Assembly (NCBI RefSeq): GCF_001517545.1
Contig: NZ_FBYA01000001.1
Location: forward strand, 902,930 to 966,929
Direction of reading: 5' to 3'
Origin: Limnohabitans sp. Rim47
Lineage (GTDB): Bacteria; Pseudomonadota; Gammaproteobacteria; Burkholderiales; Burkholderiaceae_C
Length of the DNA stretch: 64,000 nucleotides
Positions 16,692-25,355 of this stretch are shown piece by piece. The notes under the pieces were generated by a model. That model was not told where the DNA came from and did not search any database. It was given only the letters and a program-made list of their open reading frames with translations. Positions within the stretch are counted from its first letter, which is position 1; the number at the start of each line of letters is the position of its first letter. The position numbers were made by a program, and so were the translations under genes.

Positions 16692-17498
16692 ATGCCGCAT
16701 GCTCTTACCCCCCAACGCATCGTCTGTCTCACCGAAGAGACAACGGAGTGGCTTTACCTGTTGGGGCAGGAGGAGCGCATTGTGGGCATCTCGGGCTATA
16801 CGGTGCGTCCACGTCGGGCGCGCGATGAAAAGCCCAAAGTCAGTGCATTCTTGAGCGCCAAAATTGACAAAATCTTGGCGCTCAAGCCCGATTGCGTGTT
16901 TGGGTTTTCGGATTTGCAGGCCGACATCGCGGCCTTGTTGATCCGTGCGGGTGTGCAGGTCACCATCTTTAACCAGCGCAGCGTGGACGAGATTTTTTCG
17001 ATGTTGTACCAAGTGGCCGCGATGGTGGGGCAGGCTGAGCAAGGCTTGCATCGTTTGCAGCAAATGCGCGCGCAGTTAGAAGCCATTCAACAAACAGCGG
17101 CTACCTTCAAGCGTCGGCCCAAGGTGTATTTCGAAGAATGGGACGAGCCTCACATCAGCTGCATCCGTTGGGTGTCTGAACTGATCGGCATTGCGGGTGG
17201 CGACGATTGTTTTCCTGAATTGGCGCAAATGCCCATGGGCAAGGACCGCATCATTGCCAGTGGCCAAACCATTGTGGACCGTGCGCCCGACATCATCATC
17301 GGCTCCTTGTGCGGCAAAAAGTTTCGTCCTGAAAAGGCTGCCTTGCGTGAAGGTTGGCAAGATGTACCAGCGGTTCGCAACCGGCAAATTTTTGAAATCA
17401 AATCTGCCGATATCTTGCAGCCCGGCCCTGCGGCCTTGACCGACGGTGTGGCGCAGCTGCATCGCATCATTCAGCAGTGGGAAGCTGCTCATGCTTAA
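16692..17498 (+). CDS. Signal-less BtuF-like cobalamin-binding protein
   Basis: 268-residue class III periplasmic-binding-protein fold (TroA/BtuF-like). It starts PQRIVCLTEETTEWLYLLG and continues to WDEPHISCIRWVSELIGIAGG and PDIIIGSLCGKKF. Unlike the following gene it has no signal peptide: the mature-like PQRIVCLT begins at residue 7. It may therefore work in the cytoplasm, for example handing corrinoid to CobQ or other enzymes, or it may be exported unusually. It lies 3 bases after btuB and overlaps btuF by 8 bases. Binding of cobalamin is inferred from context. Confidence 0.75.
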   Translation: MPHALTPQRIVCLTEETTEWLYLLGQEERIVGISGYTVRPRRARDEKPKVSAFLSAKIDKILALKPDCVFGFSDLQADIAALLIRAGVQVTIFNQRSVDEIFSMLYQVAAMVGQAEQGLHRLQQMRAQLEAIQQTAATFKRRPKVYFEEWDEPHISCIRWVSELIGIAGGDDCFPELAQMPMGKDRIIASGQTIVDRAPDIIIGSLCGKKFRPEKAALREGWQDVPAVRNRQIFEIKSADILQPGPAALTDGVAQLHRIIQQWEAAHA

Positions 17499-18390
17499 AC
17501 GGATCCTCGCGTTGTGCGCTTTGTGGCTCATCGTCAGCGTAGCTCAAGCTGTTGTTTTGCGCGATGACCGTCAAGTGGACGTGACCCTTGCCAAACCACC
17601 GCAACGCATCGTGAGCTTGTTGCCTTCACTCACCGAAACCGTGTGTGCTTTGGGGCAGTGTCAAAAGCTGGTGGGTGTGGACCGTTATTCCAACTGGCCC
17701 GAAGGCATTGCCAAGTTGCCGCGCATGGGTGGCGGTATTGACCCGAACATCGAAAGTGTGATCGCCGCCAAACCCGATTTGGTGTTGATGGCCACCTCGG
17801 CTCGGGGGGCAGAGCGTTTTGCTTCCCTAGGCTTGACCGTGCTGGCACTTGAGCCCCGTTCACATGCCGATGTGCAGCGCGTCATGCGCATCGTGGCTCA
17901 GGCTTTGGATGTGCCCGTGCCTGAAAGTGATCGTGTGTGGCGTCACATTGAAGCGGCGGTGGACGCGGCTGCGCAATCCATTCCTGCACAGGCCAAAGGT
18001 CAACGCGTGTACTTTGAAGTCAGCCGTGCGCCTTATGGAGCAAGTGAGTCCTCGTTCATCGGTGAGACATTGCAGCGCTTGAGTGCACGCAACATCTTGC
18101 CGGCATCGCTTGGGCCATTTCCAAAAATCAACCCAGAATTTGTGGTGCGTGCACAGCCCGACATCATCATGGTGGGCGACAGTAACTTTGCTGACATGAC
18201 GACGCGCCCCGGCTGGCAAAACATGCGAGCCATTCGCACACAGCGTGTCTGTCATTTCAGGCCAGAGGAATCTGATGTACTGGTGCGCGCAGGACCGCGC
18301 ATGGCCGAGGCCGCACGCTTGATGGCGAAATGCTTGACTGACAAAGCGGAAACGAGCAAGGCCAATGACCAACCGAAAGGCCGTCCATGA
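17491..18390 (+). CDS. btuF: Periplasmic cobalamin-binding protein BtuF
   Basis: 299-residue ABC transporter binding protein. A clear signal peptide (LALCALWLIVSVAQA, cleavage near 20) precedes a BtuF/FepB-type domain with PQRIVSLLPSLTETVCALG and DRYSNWPEG. It captures corrinoid delivered by BtuB and presents it to BtuCD. The first ATG overlaps the stop of the previous gene, and the stop overlaps the btuC ATG (ATGA), so btuF-btuC-btuD are coupled. Confidence 0.9.
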   Translation: MLKRILALCALWLIVSVAQAVVLRDDRQVDVTLAKPPQRIVSLLPSLTETVCALGQCQKLVGVDRYSNWPEGIAKLPRMGGGIDPNIESVIAAKPDLVLMATSARGAERFASLGLTVLALEPRSHADVQRVMRIVAQALDVPVPESDRVWRHIEAAVDAAAQSIPAQAKGQRVYFEVSRAPYGASESSFIGETLQRLSARNILPASLGPFPKINPEFVVRAQPDIIMVGDSNFADMTTRPGWQNMRAIRTQRVCHFRPEESDVLVRAGPRMAEAARLMAKCLTDKAETSKANDQPKGRP

Positions 18391-19400
18391 CAACGCATGG
18401 TGCGCCTTGGTCGCCCGCGTGGGTGGCACTGAGCCTGCTGGTGTTGTGCTTGCTCGGGATCGCGCTGGGCAGTGCTGTGGGCAGCACTGGGTTTGAAAGT
18501 TGGCTCACGGCCATGCAAGATGAAACCGCTTGGCAAATCGTGTGGGACATACGCTTGCCTCGCAGCTTGGGAGCTTGTGCGGCGGGAGCACTGCTGGGGC
18601 TCGCAGGCGCGTTAGCGCAAGGCTTGTTTCGCAACCCATTGGCAGACCCCTATTTGCTGGGCAGTGCGTCTGGAGCATCTTTGGGTGTGGCCGTGGCATT
18701 GGCGCTGTTTGGCGGCAACCCGTTTGCGACCGAATTTTTGACTCGCTTGGGTTTAACAGGTGCAGCATTCGTGGGGGCCGTGTTGGCGGTGTTGCTCACA
18801 TTGTTCTTGGCGCGTGGTGTGCAACATACCTTGCGTTTGTTGTTGGCGGGCGTGATCGTGGGTGTGGTGCTGGGCGCGTTGGCTTCGCTCATTGCCCTCA
18901 TGCGCCCTGATGTGTTGCAGGGGATGCAGGGCTTTTTGTTGGGCTCTACCAGCTTCATTGGGTGGAACGCATGTGTGTTGATGTTGCTTGTGTTGCTGTT
19001 GTGCCTGGCCGTGGCCTTTGCACTGAGCCGCGCGCTCGATGCTTTGAGTTTGGGTGAGTCCACCGCTTTGAGTTTGGGGTTGCCTCTTGCGCCTGTCCGA
19101 GTGGTGCTGGTCTGCGTGTTGGCTTTGGCCACCGGCACAGCGGTGGCACAAACGGGGTTGGTCGCATTTGTCGGTTTGGCCGCCCCGCACTTGGTGCGTT
19201 CTTTGTTGAAGGCCCAACACAACTGGATGGTGTTGTTGTCCGCCTTGATGGGCGGCTTTTTGTTGTTGGCCGCTGACTTACTGGCTCGCATGTGGCTATC
19301 GCCCCAAGAGGTGCCAGTGGGTGTACTCACCGCTGTTTTAGGCGGTGGTTATTTGTTGTGGCTGATGTACCGTAGCCAAACAATGAGGGGCTCGCGATGA
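18387..19400 (+). CDS. btuC: Cobalamin ABC transporter permease BtuC
   Basis: FecCD-family permease of 337 residues with about ten transmembrane helices. Family motifs are visible: DIRLPRSLGACAAGALLGLAGA near residue 50, NPLADPYLLGSASGA near 90, the cytoplasmic coupling region ALSLGLPL near 225 and GLVAFVGLAAPHLVR near 255. It forms the inner-membrane channel of BtuCDF. Overlaps of 4 bases on both sides show tight coupling with btuF and btuD. Confidence 0.92.
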   Translation: MTTHGAPWSPAWVALSLLVLCLLGIALGSAVGSTGFESWLTAMQDETAWQIVWDIRLPRSLGACAAGALLGLAGALAQGLFRNPLADPYLLGSASGASLGVAVALALFGGNPFATEFLTRLGLTGAAFVGAVLAVLLTLFLARGVQHTLRLLLAGVIVGVVLGALASLIALMRPDVLQGMQGFLLGSTSFIGWNACVLMLLVLLLCLAVAFALSRALDALSLGESTALSLGLPLAPVRVVLVCVLALATGTAVAQTGLVAFVGLAAPHLVRSLLKAQHNWMVLLSALMGGFLLLAADLLARMWLSPQEVPVGVLTAVLGGGYLLWLMYRSQTMRGSR

Positions 19401-20170
19401 ATGCCCCATTGATGGCTTTGCGTTTGCGCGATGTGCATGTGTCTCTCGCAGGGCAAGAGGTGTTGCTTGGCATCGATATGTCGCTTGTGGCCGGGTGTTG
19501 GACCAGCATCGTTGGACCCAACGGTGCAGGCAAGTCCACCTTGCTCAAGGCGATGGCTGGTTTGCTGCCCCTGACAGGTCGCCTCTTTTTGTTTGACCAA
19601 GAGCTGGTGGCGATGCAACCTAAGCAGCGTGCACAGCAGCTTTCTTGGTTGGGCCAAAACGAATCTGCGTCTGAGGATCTTCGCGTGTGGGATGTGGTCA
19701 TGCTGGGCCGCATACCTCATCAAGACTGGCTGGCGTCACCCAGTCCACAAGATCATGCCGTGGTGGAAACTGCATTGAAAGCCACTCAGGCTTGGGACTG
19801 GCGCGAGCGTGCCATGGGTCAGCTATCGGGCGGCGAGCGTCAACGCGTGCTGCTGGCCCGTGCCATGGCCGTGCAAGCGCAAGTCATGTTAATGGACGAA
19901 CCACTCGCCAACCTGGACCCACCACACCAAGTGGATTGGCTGGAGCAGGTACGTTGCTTGACCGCGCAAAACACCACCGTCATCAGCGTGCTTCACGAAG
20001 TGGGCATGGCCTTGCATGCCGACAACATGGTGGTCATGCAAGCAGGTCGTGTGGTGCATCAAGGGGCCTGTGTAGATGCTGCAACGCACCGCGCCGTAGA
20101 GGCCGTGTTTGACAAGCGCATTGCCATTCATTCGCTGGATGGTCAATGGGTGGCCGTGCCCAAGCTCTAA
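19397..20170 (+). CDS. btuD: Cobalamin ABC transporter ATPase BtuD
   Basis: 257-residue ATPase of the FepC/BtuD class. It has Walker A GPNGAGKST near residue 46, the Q-loop WLGQNE near 85, the ABC signature LSGGERQR near 140, Walker B VMLMDEPLANLD near 163 and the switch His in VISVLHEV near 200. It powers corrinoid import through BtuC. It starts within the btuC stop codon and is followed 13 bases later by cobQ. Confidence 0.93.
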   Translation: MNAPLMALRLRDVHVSLAGQEVLLGIDMSLVAGCWTSIVGPNGAGKSTLLKAMAGLLPLTGRLFLFDQELVAMQPKQRAQQLSWLGQNESASEDLRVWDVVMLGRIPHQDWLASPSPQDHAVVETALKATQAWDWRERAMGQLSGGERQRVLLARAMAVQAQVMLMDEPLANLDPPHQVDWLEQVRCLTAQNTTVISVLHEVGMALHADNMVVMQAGRVVHQGACVDAATHRAVEAVFDKRIAIHSLDGQWVAVPKL

Positions 20171-20183
20171 AAAGGATTTCGCC

Positions 20184-21665
20184 ATGACGGCCATGTGTGT
20201 GATGGTGCTGGGCACATCCAGTGGCGCTGGCAAAAGCTGGTTGTCCACGGCGCTGTGCCGCCATTACGCGCGCATGGGCCTGAAGGTTGCGCCCTTCAAA
20301 GCGCAGAACATGAGCAACAACGCCCGAGTGGTGGCCAGCGCAACCGGCTTGGGCGAAATCGGCAGTGCGCAATATTTTCAGGCACTGGCAGCCTGTGCCG
20401 AGCCCGATGTGCGCATGAACCCTTTGCTGCTCAAGCCCGAGGCAGACACACGCAGCCAGGTGGTGATGCTCGGCCAAGTCAGCCAAGCCTTGAGCGACAC
20501 CCCTTGGCGTGAGCGCAGCGAGAAAGTCTGGCCTCAGATTGCCGCCGCGCTCGATGAGCTGATCGCCGAGAACGATGTGGTTGTGATCGAGGGGGCTGGT
20601 TCTCCAGCCGAGATCAACCTCATGGGCAGCGACATCGTCAACCTGCGGGTGGCACGCCATGCCAATGCCCAATGTTTGCTGGTGACCGACATCGACAAGG
20701 GTGGGGCGTTTGCCCACCTGTACGGCACTTGGGCACTGCTGAAGCCTGAAGACCAAAAACGCATCAAAGGCTTCGTGCTCAACAAATTCCGGGGCGACGC
20801 CACTTTGCTGGCTCCAGCGCCCGAGATGCTGCAAGCGCTGACTGGCGTGCCCACGGTGGCGGTATTGCCCATGTGGTGGCAACACGGCTTGCCGGAAGAA
20901 GATGGCATTTTTGATGACCGCAGTCGTGCCCACGGCGTCATTACCAAAACCGTGGCCGTGATTGCCTATCCGCGCATCAGCAATCTGGATGAGTTTCAGC
21001 CCCTCAAAAATGTGCCCGGCGTGCGCTTGCTCTGGGCACGCAGCCCGGCTGATCTGGCGGGTTTGCAAGCCAGTGACTGGATTGTGTTGCCCGGCAGCAA
21101 GCACACCAGCGCAGATCTTGCTTGGCTGCGCCAGCAAGGTCTCGATGGGGCCATTGCGCAGCACGTCAGTCAGGGCAGGGCAGTGCTGGGCATCTGCGGC
21201 GGTCTGCAGATGTTGGGCGAGGCACTGATCGACACCCACGGCATTGATGGCAACGCACCAGGACTCGGGCTGCTGCCACTGGTCACGCAATTTGCGCAAG
21301 ACAAAACCGTGACACGCACACAAGCCCGCTTTGGCGCGTTAACCGGTGATTGGTCCGCGCTCAGCGGTCTGGACGTCAAGGGCTACGAAATCCACCATGG
21401 CCAAACACAAGGCCACAGTGCCATGCTGGCAGGTGGTGAGGTGTTGCACGAAGTCATGCCCGGACTGGCGTGGCAAAGCGGTAGCGGCCAGGTGATGGGC
21501 ACCTATTTGCACGGCCTTTTTGAATGTCCGGCGGTTCTGCAAGCACTGTTTGGTGCGCAGGTGCCAACGTTGGAGACGGTGTTTGAGGGGCTTGCCGATT
21601 TCATCGAAATCCACATCAATCCATCTGTCTTGAGTCGGCTGATCGAAGCCCCGATGGATCGCTAA
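20184..21665 (+). CDS. cobQ: Cobyric acid synthase
   Basis: 493-residue glutamine-dependent amidotransferase (CobQ/CbiP) that amidates adenosylcobyrinic acid a,c-diamide at four side chains. The N-terminal dethiobiotin-synthetase-like domain has a P-loop GTSSGAGKS and KAQNMSNN. The C-terminal triad-type glutaminase has the nucleophile Cys in GICGGLQMLG near 340 and a late His in GTYLHGLFE. ATG 20184 follows AAAGGA with correct spacing, 13 bases after btuD. It is the only corrinoid biosynthesis gene in this cluster, so import plus late salvage is the likely logic. Confidence 0.93.
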   Translation: MTAMCVMVLGTSSGAGKSWLSTALCRHYARMGLKVAPFKAQNMSNNARVVASATGLGEIGSAQYFQALAACAEPDVRMNPLLLKPEADTRSQVVMLGQVSQALSDTPWRERSEKVWPQIAAALDELIAENDVVVIEGAGSPAEINLMGSDIVNLRVARHANAQCLLVTDIDKGGAFAHLYGTWALLKPEDQKRIKGFVLNKFRGDATLLAPAPEMLQALTGVPTVAVLPMWWQHGLPEEDGIFDDRSRAHGVITKTVAVIAYPRISNLDEFQPLKNVPGVRLLWARSPADLAGLQASDWIVLPGSKHTSADLAWLRQQGLDGAIAQHVSQGRAVLGICGGLQMLGEALIDTHGIDGNAPGLGLLPLVTQFAQDKTVTRTQARFGALTGDWSALSGLDVKGYEIHHGQTQGHSAMLAGGEVLHEVMPGLAWQSGSGQVMGTYLHGLFECPAVLQALFGAQVPTLETVFEGLADFIEIHINPSVLSRLIEAPMDR

Positions 21666-21675
21666 AATCGGGCCC

Positions 21676-21918
21676 ATGCAACTCAAAATCGTCGTTTACT
21701 CCAAGTCCGCATGCCCACAATGCGAGTCCGCCAAGATGGTGCTCAAAACCAAGTCGCTCGATTTTGAAGAAATCAAGATCGACGTCGAGGCCGAGCGCAT
21801 GGCTTTTTACGAAAAATGCGGTCCCTCGGTCCGCCAGATGCCTCAGATTTTCATCAATGACCAACGCGTGGGTGGCCTTGCTGGCTTGCAAGCCGCGTTG
21901 GGTCAGCTCGGTCGCTGA
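21676..21918 (+). CDS. Glutaredoxin-family protein
   Basis: 80-residue thioredoxin-fold protein with the active-site motif CPQC near residue 13 (YSKSACPQCESAK), the cis-proline segment RQMPQIFIND and the glutathione-site GG (RVGGLAGL). Small dithiol glutaredoxins reduce disulfides or assist metal centres. It begins 10 bases after cobQ, so it may be in the same transcript, but a role in cobalamin metabolism is not implied. It converges with the DUF2894 gene, overlapping it by 16 bases at their 3' ends. Confidence 0.85.
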   Translation: MQLKIVVYSKSACPQCESAKMVLKTKSLDFEEIKIDVEAERMAFYEKCGPSVRQMPQIFINDQRVGGLAGLQAALGQLGR

Positions 21919-22535
21919 GGCGCGAAACGGCCTTTCGCCGTGGCCGCATCGGCCATTTTGGGTCTCGCCTTGGCCTGACCTGCCTGATCCAGACACAACA
22001 AGGTGTCCACATAGTTCATAAAACGGTTCAGGTAGTCCGGCGACACATCGCGCATGATGCCCAGTGAGCGCAGCACCAGCATGTGAGAGTTGATCGGCCC
22101 GGCGTTTTGGGGGGCTTGAGCAATGGCTTGCGAAACCTTCTTTTGCACACTGATCTGGCCCAGCTGCTTGCGAAATTGTCGAATGCGCGGGCTCTCTGTG
22201 CGCCAGTCACCTAGTTTGCGCGTGTTGGCGTCGGCCGTGGGCGGTTTCATGTCGTCCAGCAGGTCAGCCAAGGGCGAACGCGTGGATTTGACTTCTGTTG
22301 CCGTGCCATGTTCGGCTCCCCGTTGCGCTGCCTCAAACCTTGTTTTCAAGCCATCAATGGCGTGCGCCAGTTTGTCGCAAAGCAAGCCCTGTGCAGGACC
22401 TTTTTGTTGTCGCGCCCGTTCAGCCAACACACCGATGTAATGCCAAGCCACCCAATCAAAATGCGCGGCACCAGACGCCTGCATTGTGGCTTGCAGCTCA
22501 TCCAGCGTGGTCAGGGTTGACGGGGCTTCGGTCAT
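21903..22535 (-). CDS. DUF2894 domain protein, last gene of a MotAB-like operon
   Basis: 210-residue soluble, mainly helical protein without signal or membrane segments. The body has HFDWVAWHYIGVLAERARQQ, a central charged helix, and the conserved-looking block ESPRIRQFRKQLGQISVQKKVSQAIAQAPQNAGPINS, then RSLGIMRDVSPDYLNRFMNYVDTLLCL. I recognise it as a DUF2894-type protein from its pairing with DUF802 genes. Biochemical function is unknown. Its ATG lies 10 bases after the OmpA-like gene stop, so it is co-transcribed. It could be a cytoplasmic effector or adaptor of the membrane motor. Confidence 0.7.
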   Translation of the reverse strand: MTEAPSTLTTLDELQATMQASGAAHFDWVAWHYIGVLAERARQQKGPAQGLLCDKLAHAIDGLKTRFEAAQRGAEHGTATEVKSTRSPLADLLDDMKPPTADANTRKLGDWRTESPRIRQFRKQLGQISVQKKVSQAIAQAPQNAGPINSHMLVLRSLGIMRDVSPDYLNRFMNYVDTLLCLDQAGQAKARPKMADAATAKGRFAPQRPS

Positions 22536-22545
22536 CTCGCGTAGC

Positions 22546-23208
22546 TCAGTTTGCCTTGATGTTGGCCTGCGCGGCATCGACGGTATTGGCAGCTTTAGGT
22601 ACAGGTGCCATTTCAACGCGGCGGTTCTGGGCACGGGCTTTGTCACTGGTGTTGGCCACCAAGGGTTGTTCCTGGCCAAAAGCGGCGGCAAACAGCATGG
22701 CTGAGGGCATGCCTTCCTCGATCAAGGTGCGTGTCACCTTCAGTGCGCGTTGGGCCGACAGTTCCCAGTTGTCTTCAAACTGGCGGTTTCGGTTGCCGAC
22801 CGCCTTGTCGTCGGTGAAGCCACTGACCATGAGTATTTCGTCACGAGACTGCAGATAGCTGCGCAGCGGACCCACCAGGCTTTTGAGCAACTTTCGGCCC
22901 TCGGGTTCGAGCTTGTCCGAGTTCAACTCAAACAGCAATTTGCCGCTGATGCCGATGCGGCCGTTGTTCAGGGTGATGCGGCCGCTGGCCAATGGAATCG
23001 CCAGCGCTTGTTCCAGTGAAATGCGTTTTTGCTCTTCCACTTGGCGTTTCTGCACCTCGTCTTCGAGCTTGGAGGCCATCTCAAGTTGCGTGGCCATCAC
23101 GCCCACCAGCAACAGCACAAAGGCACCCAACAGACCCGTCATCAGGTCGGCAAATGAGATCCAGGTGGGAGCGGTCGAATCGACGTCTGCGTCGTATTCC
23201 TGCATCAA
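22546..23208 (-). CDS. MotB/ZorB-like OmpA-domain protein
   Basis: 220-residue inner-membrane protein with one N-terminal helix (about 20-41) inside WISFADLMTGLLGAFVLLL. Asp21 sits where MotB and TolR/ExbD carry their proton-binding aspartate. A short coiled linker (40-75) leads to an OmpA-like peptidoglycan-binding domain (about 88-205) with FELNSDKLEPEG, VSGFTDDKAVGNR, NWELSAQRAL and QNRRVEM. It should be the stator plug and anchor for the DUF802 protein, whose stop overlaps its ATG by 4 bases. ZorB of Zorya is built the same way. Confidence 0.85.
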   Translation of the reverse strand: MMQEYDADVDSTAPTWISFADLMTGLLGAFVLLLVGVMATQLEMASKLEDEVQKRQVEEQKRISLEQALAIPLASGRITLNNGRIGISGKLLFELNSDKLEPEGRKLLKSLVGPLRSYLQSRDEILMVSGFTDDKAVGNRNRQFEDNWELSAQRALKVTRTLIEEGMPSAMLFAAAFGQEQPLVANTSDKARAQNRRVEMAPVPKAANTVDAAQANIKAN

Positions 23209-25355
23209 GCGGCTCCTTCGGCCTGGCGCTGTTGCAGGGCTTCGAGCACGTCTTTCTGGCTGCCAATGCTCAGGTCAATCATTTCGCGGGCCTGTGCCAC
23301 GTAATAGGCCAGTTGTTCGTCGCTGCGCGTCATTGACTTGTCAATGGCTTGTTCGATGCGCTGCAGGTTGTTCATGAGCTTTTCATTGGTCTCACTGAAC
23401 GCCCGCACTGCAAAGCCGAAGGTCTCACCCAGGCTAGCCACATCGACCGCACCGGCCGTGACCTGCGCTGCAATACCGCTCAGTTTGTCGGTTTCGGCGG
23501 CCACATGTTCGTGGAACTGGCCACTGGTCTGGGCCAACGATGCTTTGCTGGAAACGAGCAATGCGTCAATGACACCGCGCTGTTCGGTGGATGCGTGGTT
23601 GATCGCGTCCAGCAAGGTGCTGAGTGTGCCCAGGATGCGGGTGCGCTCTTCGAGCAGTGCGTTGTCTCGCGCCACACTGACCGAGATTTCCTGGCGCAGT
23701 TGGCCAATGACCTCGGCAGCGGCCTTGGGCGCTTCGGAGGCGGTTTCGATCAAACGAGTGATCGGGTCTTCCAGCGCCGTTCCCAGTGTGGTCAGGTGGC
23801 TGGTCACGGCGCTTTGCAGTTCGGCCAGACGGGCCACAGCGGCTTCGCCCCGCAGCGCTTCTTGCTCGCGCAGGGCCGACAGTTCTTGGCGCAACACAGC
23901 GGCCAGTTCTTCGGCGCGTTGTTGATGTTGCCCAGCCCATTGCGCCTCAGAGGCAATGCGCTCTTGCATCAGCGCTTCGCTGCTGGCTACCAGTCGCGCC
24001 ACTTCAGACAGGGTCTGTGTGGCCTGGGTTTGCGTGTGGGCGGTGATGTCCTTCGCCGTGCGGGTCAAGGTGTCGCAAATGGCTTGTTGCTGCGCCAGGG
24101 TTTGTGTGCCCGAGTCTTTCCATTGGCCGTGCAGTGCCGAGGCCATCTGCTCCAGTGCGGCTTGCCAGGCTTTGAGGCGCTGCTGGTCGACGCCACTTTG
24201 CTGGGCCAGTTGTTGCGCTTGAGTGGCGCTGACCTGTTCAACCAAGCCATGAGCGCTGCGCTCGAAATTTTGGCTGAAGGCGTCCAGGGTTTGGCCGACG
24301 CGCTCGGTCATGCGTGTGCTGGCCAGTTCGTGGCGGCTCAGCGTTTCGGCGCTGCTCTGTGCCAAGGCAGCGGCAGTGCTTGTCATTTGCAGGTTGAGCT
24401 CGCCCAGTTGCTGTTGCGTGTTGTGCAAAAGGCGCTCGTTCATGCTGTGGGCCTGCTCGGCCAGTTGCGTCATGGTTGATTGCACCACCGGGCGAATGCC
24501 ATCGCTGGCCAATTGCATGCTTTGGCTCAGGCTGGTGCGCAGCGACTGGTCTACCGATTGCGCAAGGCCCGAGTAGGTCGCTCGCACTTCTTGCTGGAAG
24601 CTTTGTTGGTTGTCCAGCAAACGATCTCCCAGTTGTTGGCTGGTTTGGGCCATTTGCGCCATCATGGCCTGCAGCTGCTGCACCACTTGGGGCAGCGCTT
24701 GCGATTGCTGCTGCAATGCCTTGAAGGTTTCTTGCCTTTGGTGCGTCAATGAAAAGCCACGCAGGCTGGTGGCGATGTGCGCGTCCAGCACTTGCGCCAT
24801 TTGTGCGCGTTCTTTGCGCACCAAGCTGCTCATCAGGCCCAACATGGCGGAGGTCGCCACGCCCGCTACCGAGGTGCCAAAAGCCAGGCCCAAACCCTTG
24901 ATGGGTTCAGAAAACGCTGCACGAATGCCCGCGATATTGGTGGAGCCCTCCAGTGCAAACACGGCCCCGTTGAGGGTCACGACCATCCCCAAAAAGGTGC
25001 CTAACATGCCCAGCATGACCAACAAACCCACCAAATAAGGAGTGAGGGCTGGGCCAGGCAGGCCGACACGGTCGCCCTCGACGCGCTGGCGCACCGCGTT
25101 TTGCAGGCCTGCGGGCAGGGTGATCAACCAGTCGTTCAGGTTTTGAAGGTCTTGCGGAATTTCTGCCAGTGCCCTGCCCAAGCTGTGGCTGGCGGTCCGG
25201 TATTGGCGCAACTCCATGGCCCCAAAAACATAGACACCCCCGATAAAAGCGGTCATGACCAACACCAGAAAGTGGCTGCTTGCCACAGCTGCGGCGACCC
25301 AGACGACGGCCAATGCGCCCAGTCCAAAGGCTGCTTCGAAGGAATATCGTTTCAT
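23205..25355 (-). CDS. DUF802 protein: MotA/TolQ/ExbB-like channel with long coiled-coil tail
   Basis: 716 residues. Two N-terminal helices (about 9-26, 28-46) are followed by a MotA/TolQ/ExbB-type core with helices at 106-134 (LVMLGMLGTFLGMVVTLNG) and 154-178 (GLGLAFGTSVAGVATSAMLGL), the proton-channel signature. Residues 181-716 are a Gln/Ala/Ser-rich tail with heptad-like coiled-coil stretches and repeated motifs, predicted cytoplasmic. ZorA has the same plan of MotA-like core plus long tail. It overlaps the genes on both sides by 4 bases. An ion-driven machine with the OmpA/MotB partner is inferred; the task performed is unknown. Confidence 0.8.
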   Translation of the reverse strand: MKRYSFEAAFGLGALAVVWVAAAVASSHFLVLVMTAFIGGVYVFGAMELRQYRTASHSLGRALAEIPQDLQNLNDWLITLPAGLQNAVRQRVEGDRVGLPGPALTPYLVGLLVMLGMLGTFLGMVVTLNGAVFALEGSTNIAGIRAAFSEPIKGLGLAFGTSVAGVATSAMLGLMSSLVRKERAQMAQVLDAHIATSLRGFSLTHQRQETFKALQQQSQALPQVVQQLQAMMAQMAQTSQQLGDRLLDNQQSFQQEVRATYSGLAQSVDQSLRTSLSQSMQLASDGIRPVVQSTMTQLAEQAHSMNERLLHNTQQQLGELNLQMTSTAAALAQSSAETLSRHELASTRMTERVGQTLDAFSQNFERSAHGLVEQVSATQAQQLAQQSGVDQQRLKAWQAALEQMASALHGQWKDSGTQTLAQQQAICDTLTRTAKDITAHTQTQATQTLSEVARLVASSEALMQERIASEAQWAGQHQQRAEELAAVLRQELSALREQEALRGEAAVARLAELQSAVTSHLTTLGTALEDPITRLIETASEAPKAAAEVIGQLRQEISVSVARDNALLEERTRILGTLSTLLDAINHASTEQRGVIDALLVSSKASLAQTSGQFHEHVAAETDKLSGIAAQVTAGAVDVASLGETFGFAVRAFSETNEKLMNNLQRIEQAIDKSMTRSDEQLAYYVAQAREMIDLSIGSQKDVLEALQQRQAEGAA

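Noticed and set aside
16692..17498. Missed signal peptide upstream of the first BtuF-like gene
   Set aside because: Only 3 bases separate it from the btuB stop, and the family strand begins at residue 7, so there is no room for a signal peptide.
23349..24479. 376-codon plus-strand frame opposite the DUF802 tail
   Set aside because: It is antisense to the coiled-coil tail, without a ribosome site, and arises from the low-complexity composition.
22546..25355. Flagellar stator motA-motB
   Set aside because: The channel protein is 716 residues with a long coiled tail, no other flagellar gene is near, and the OmpA protein is shorter than MotB.
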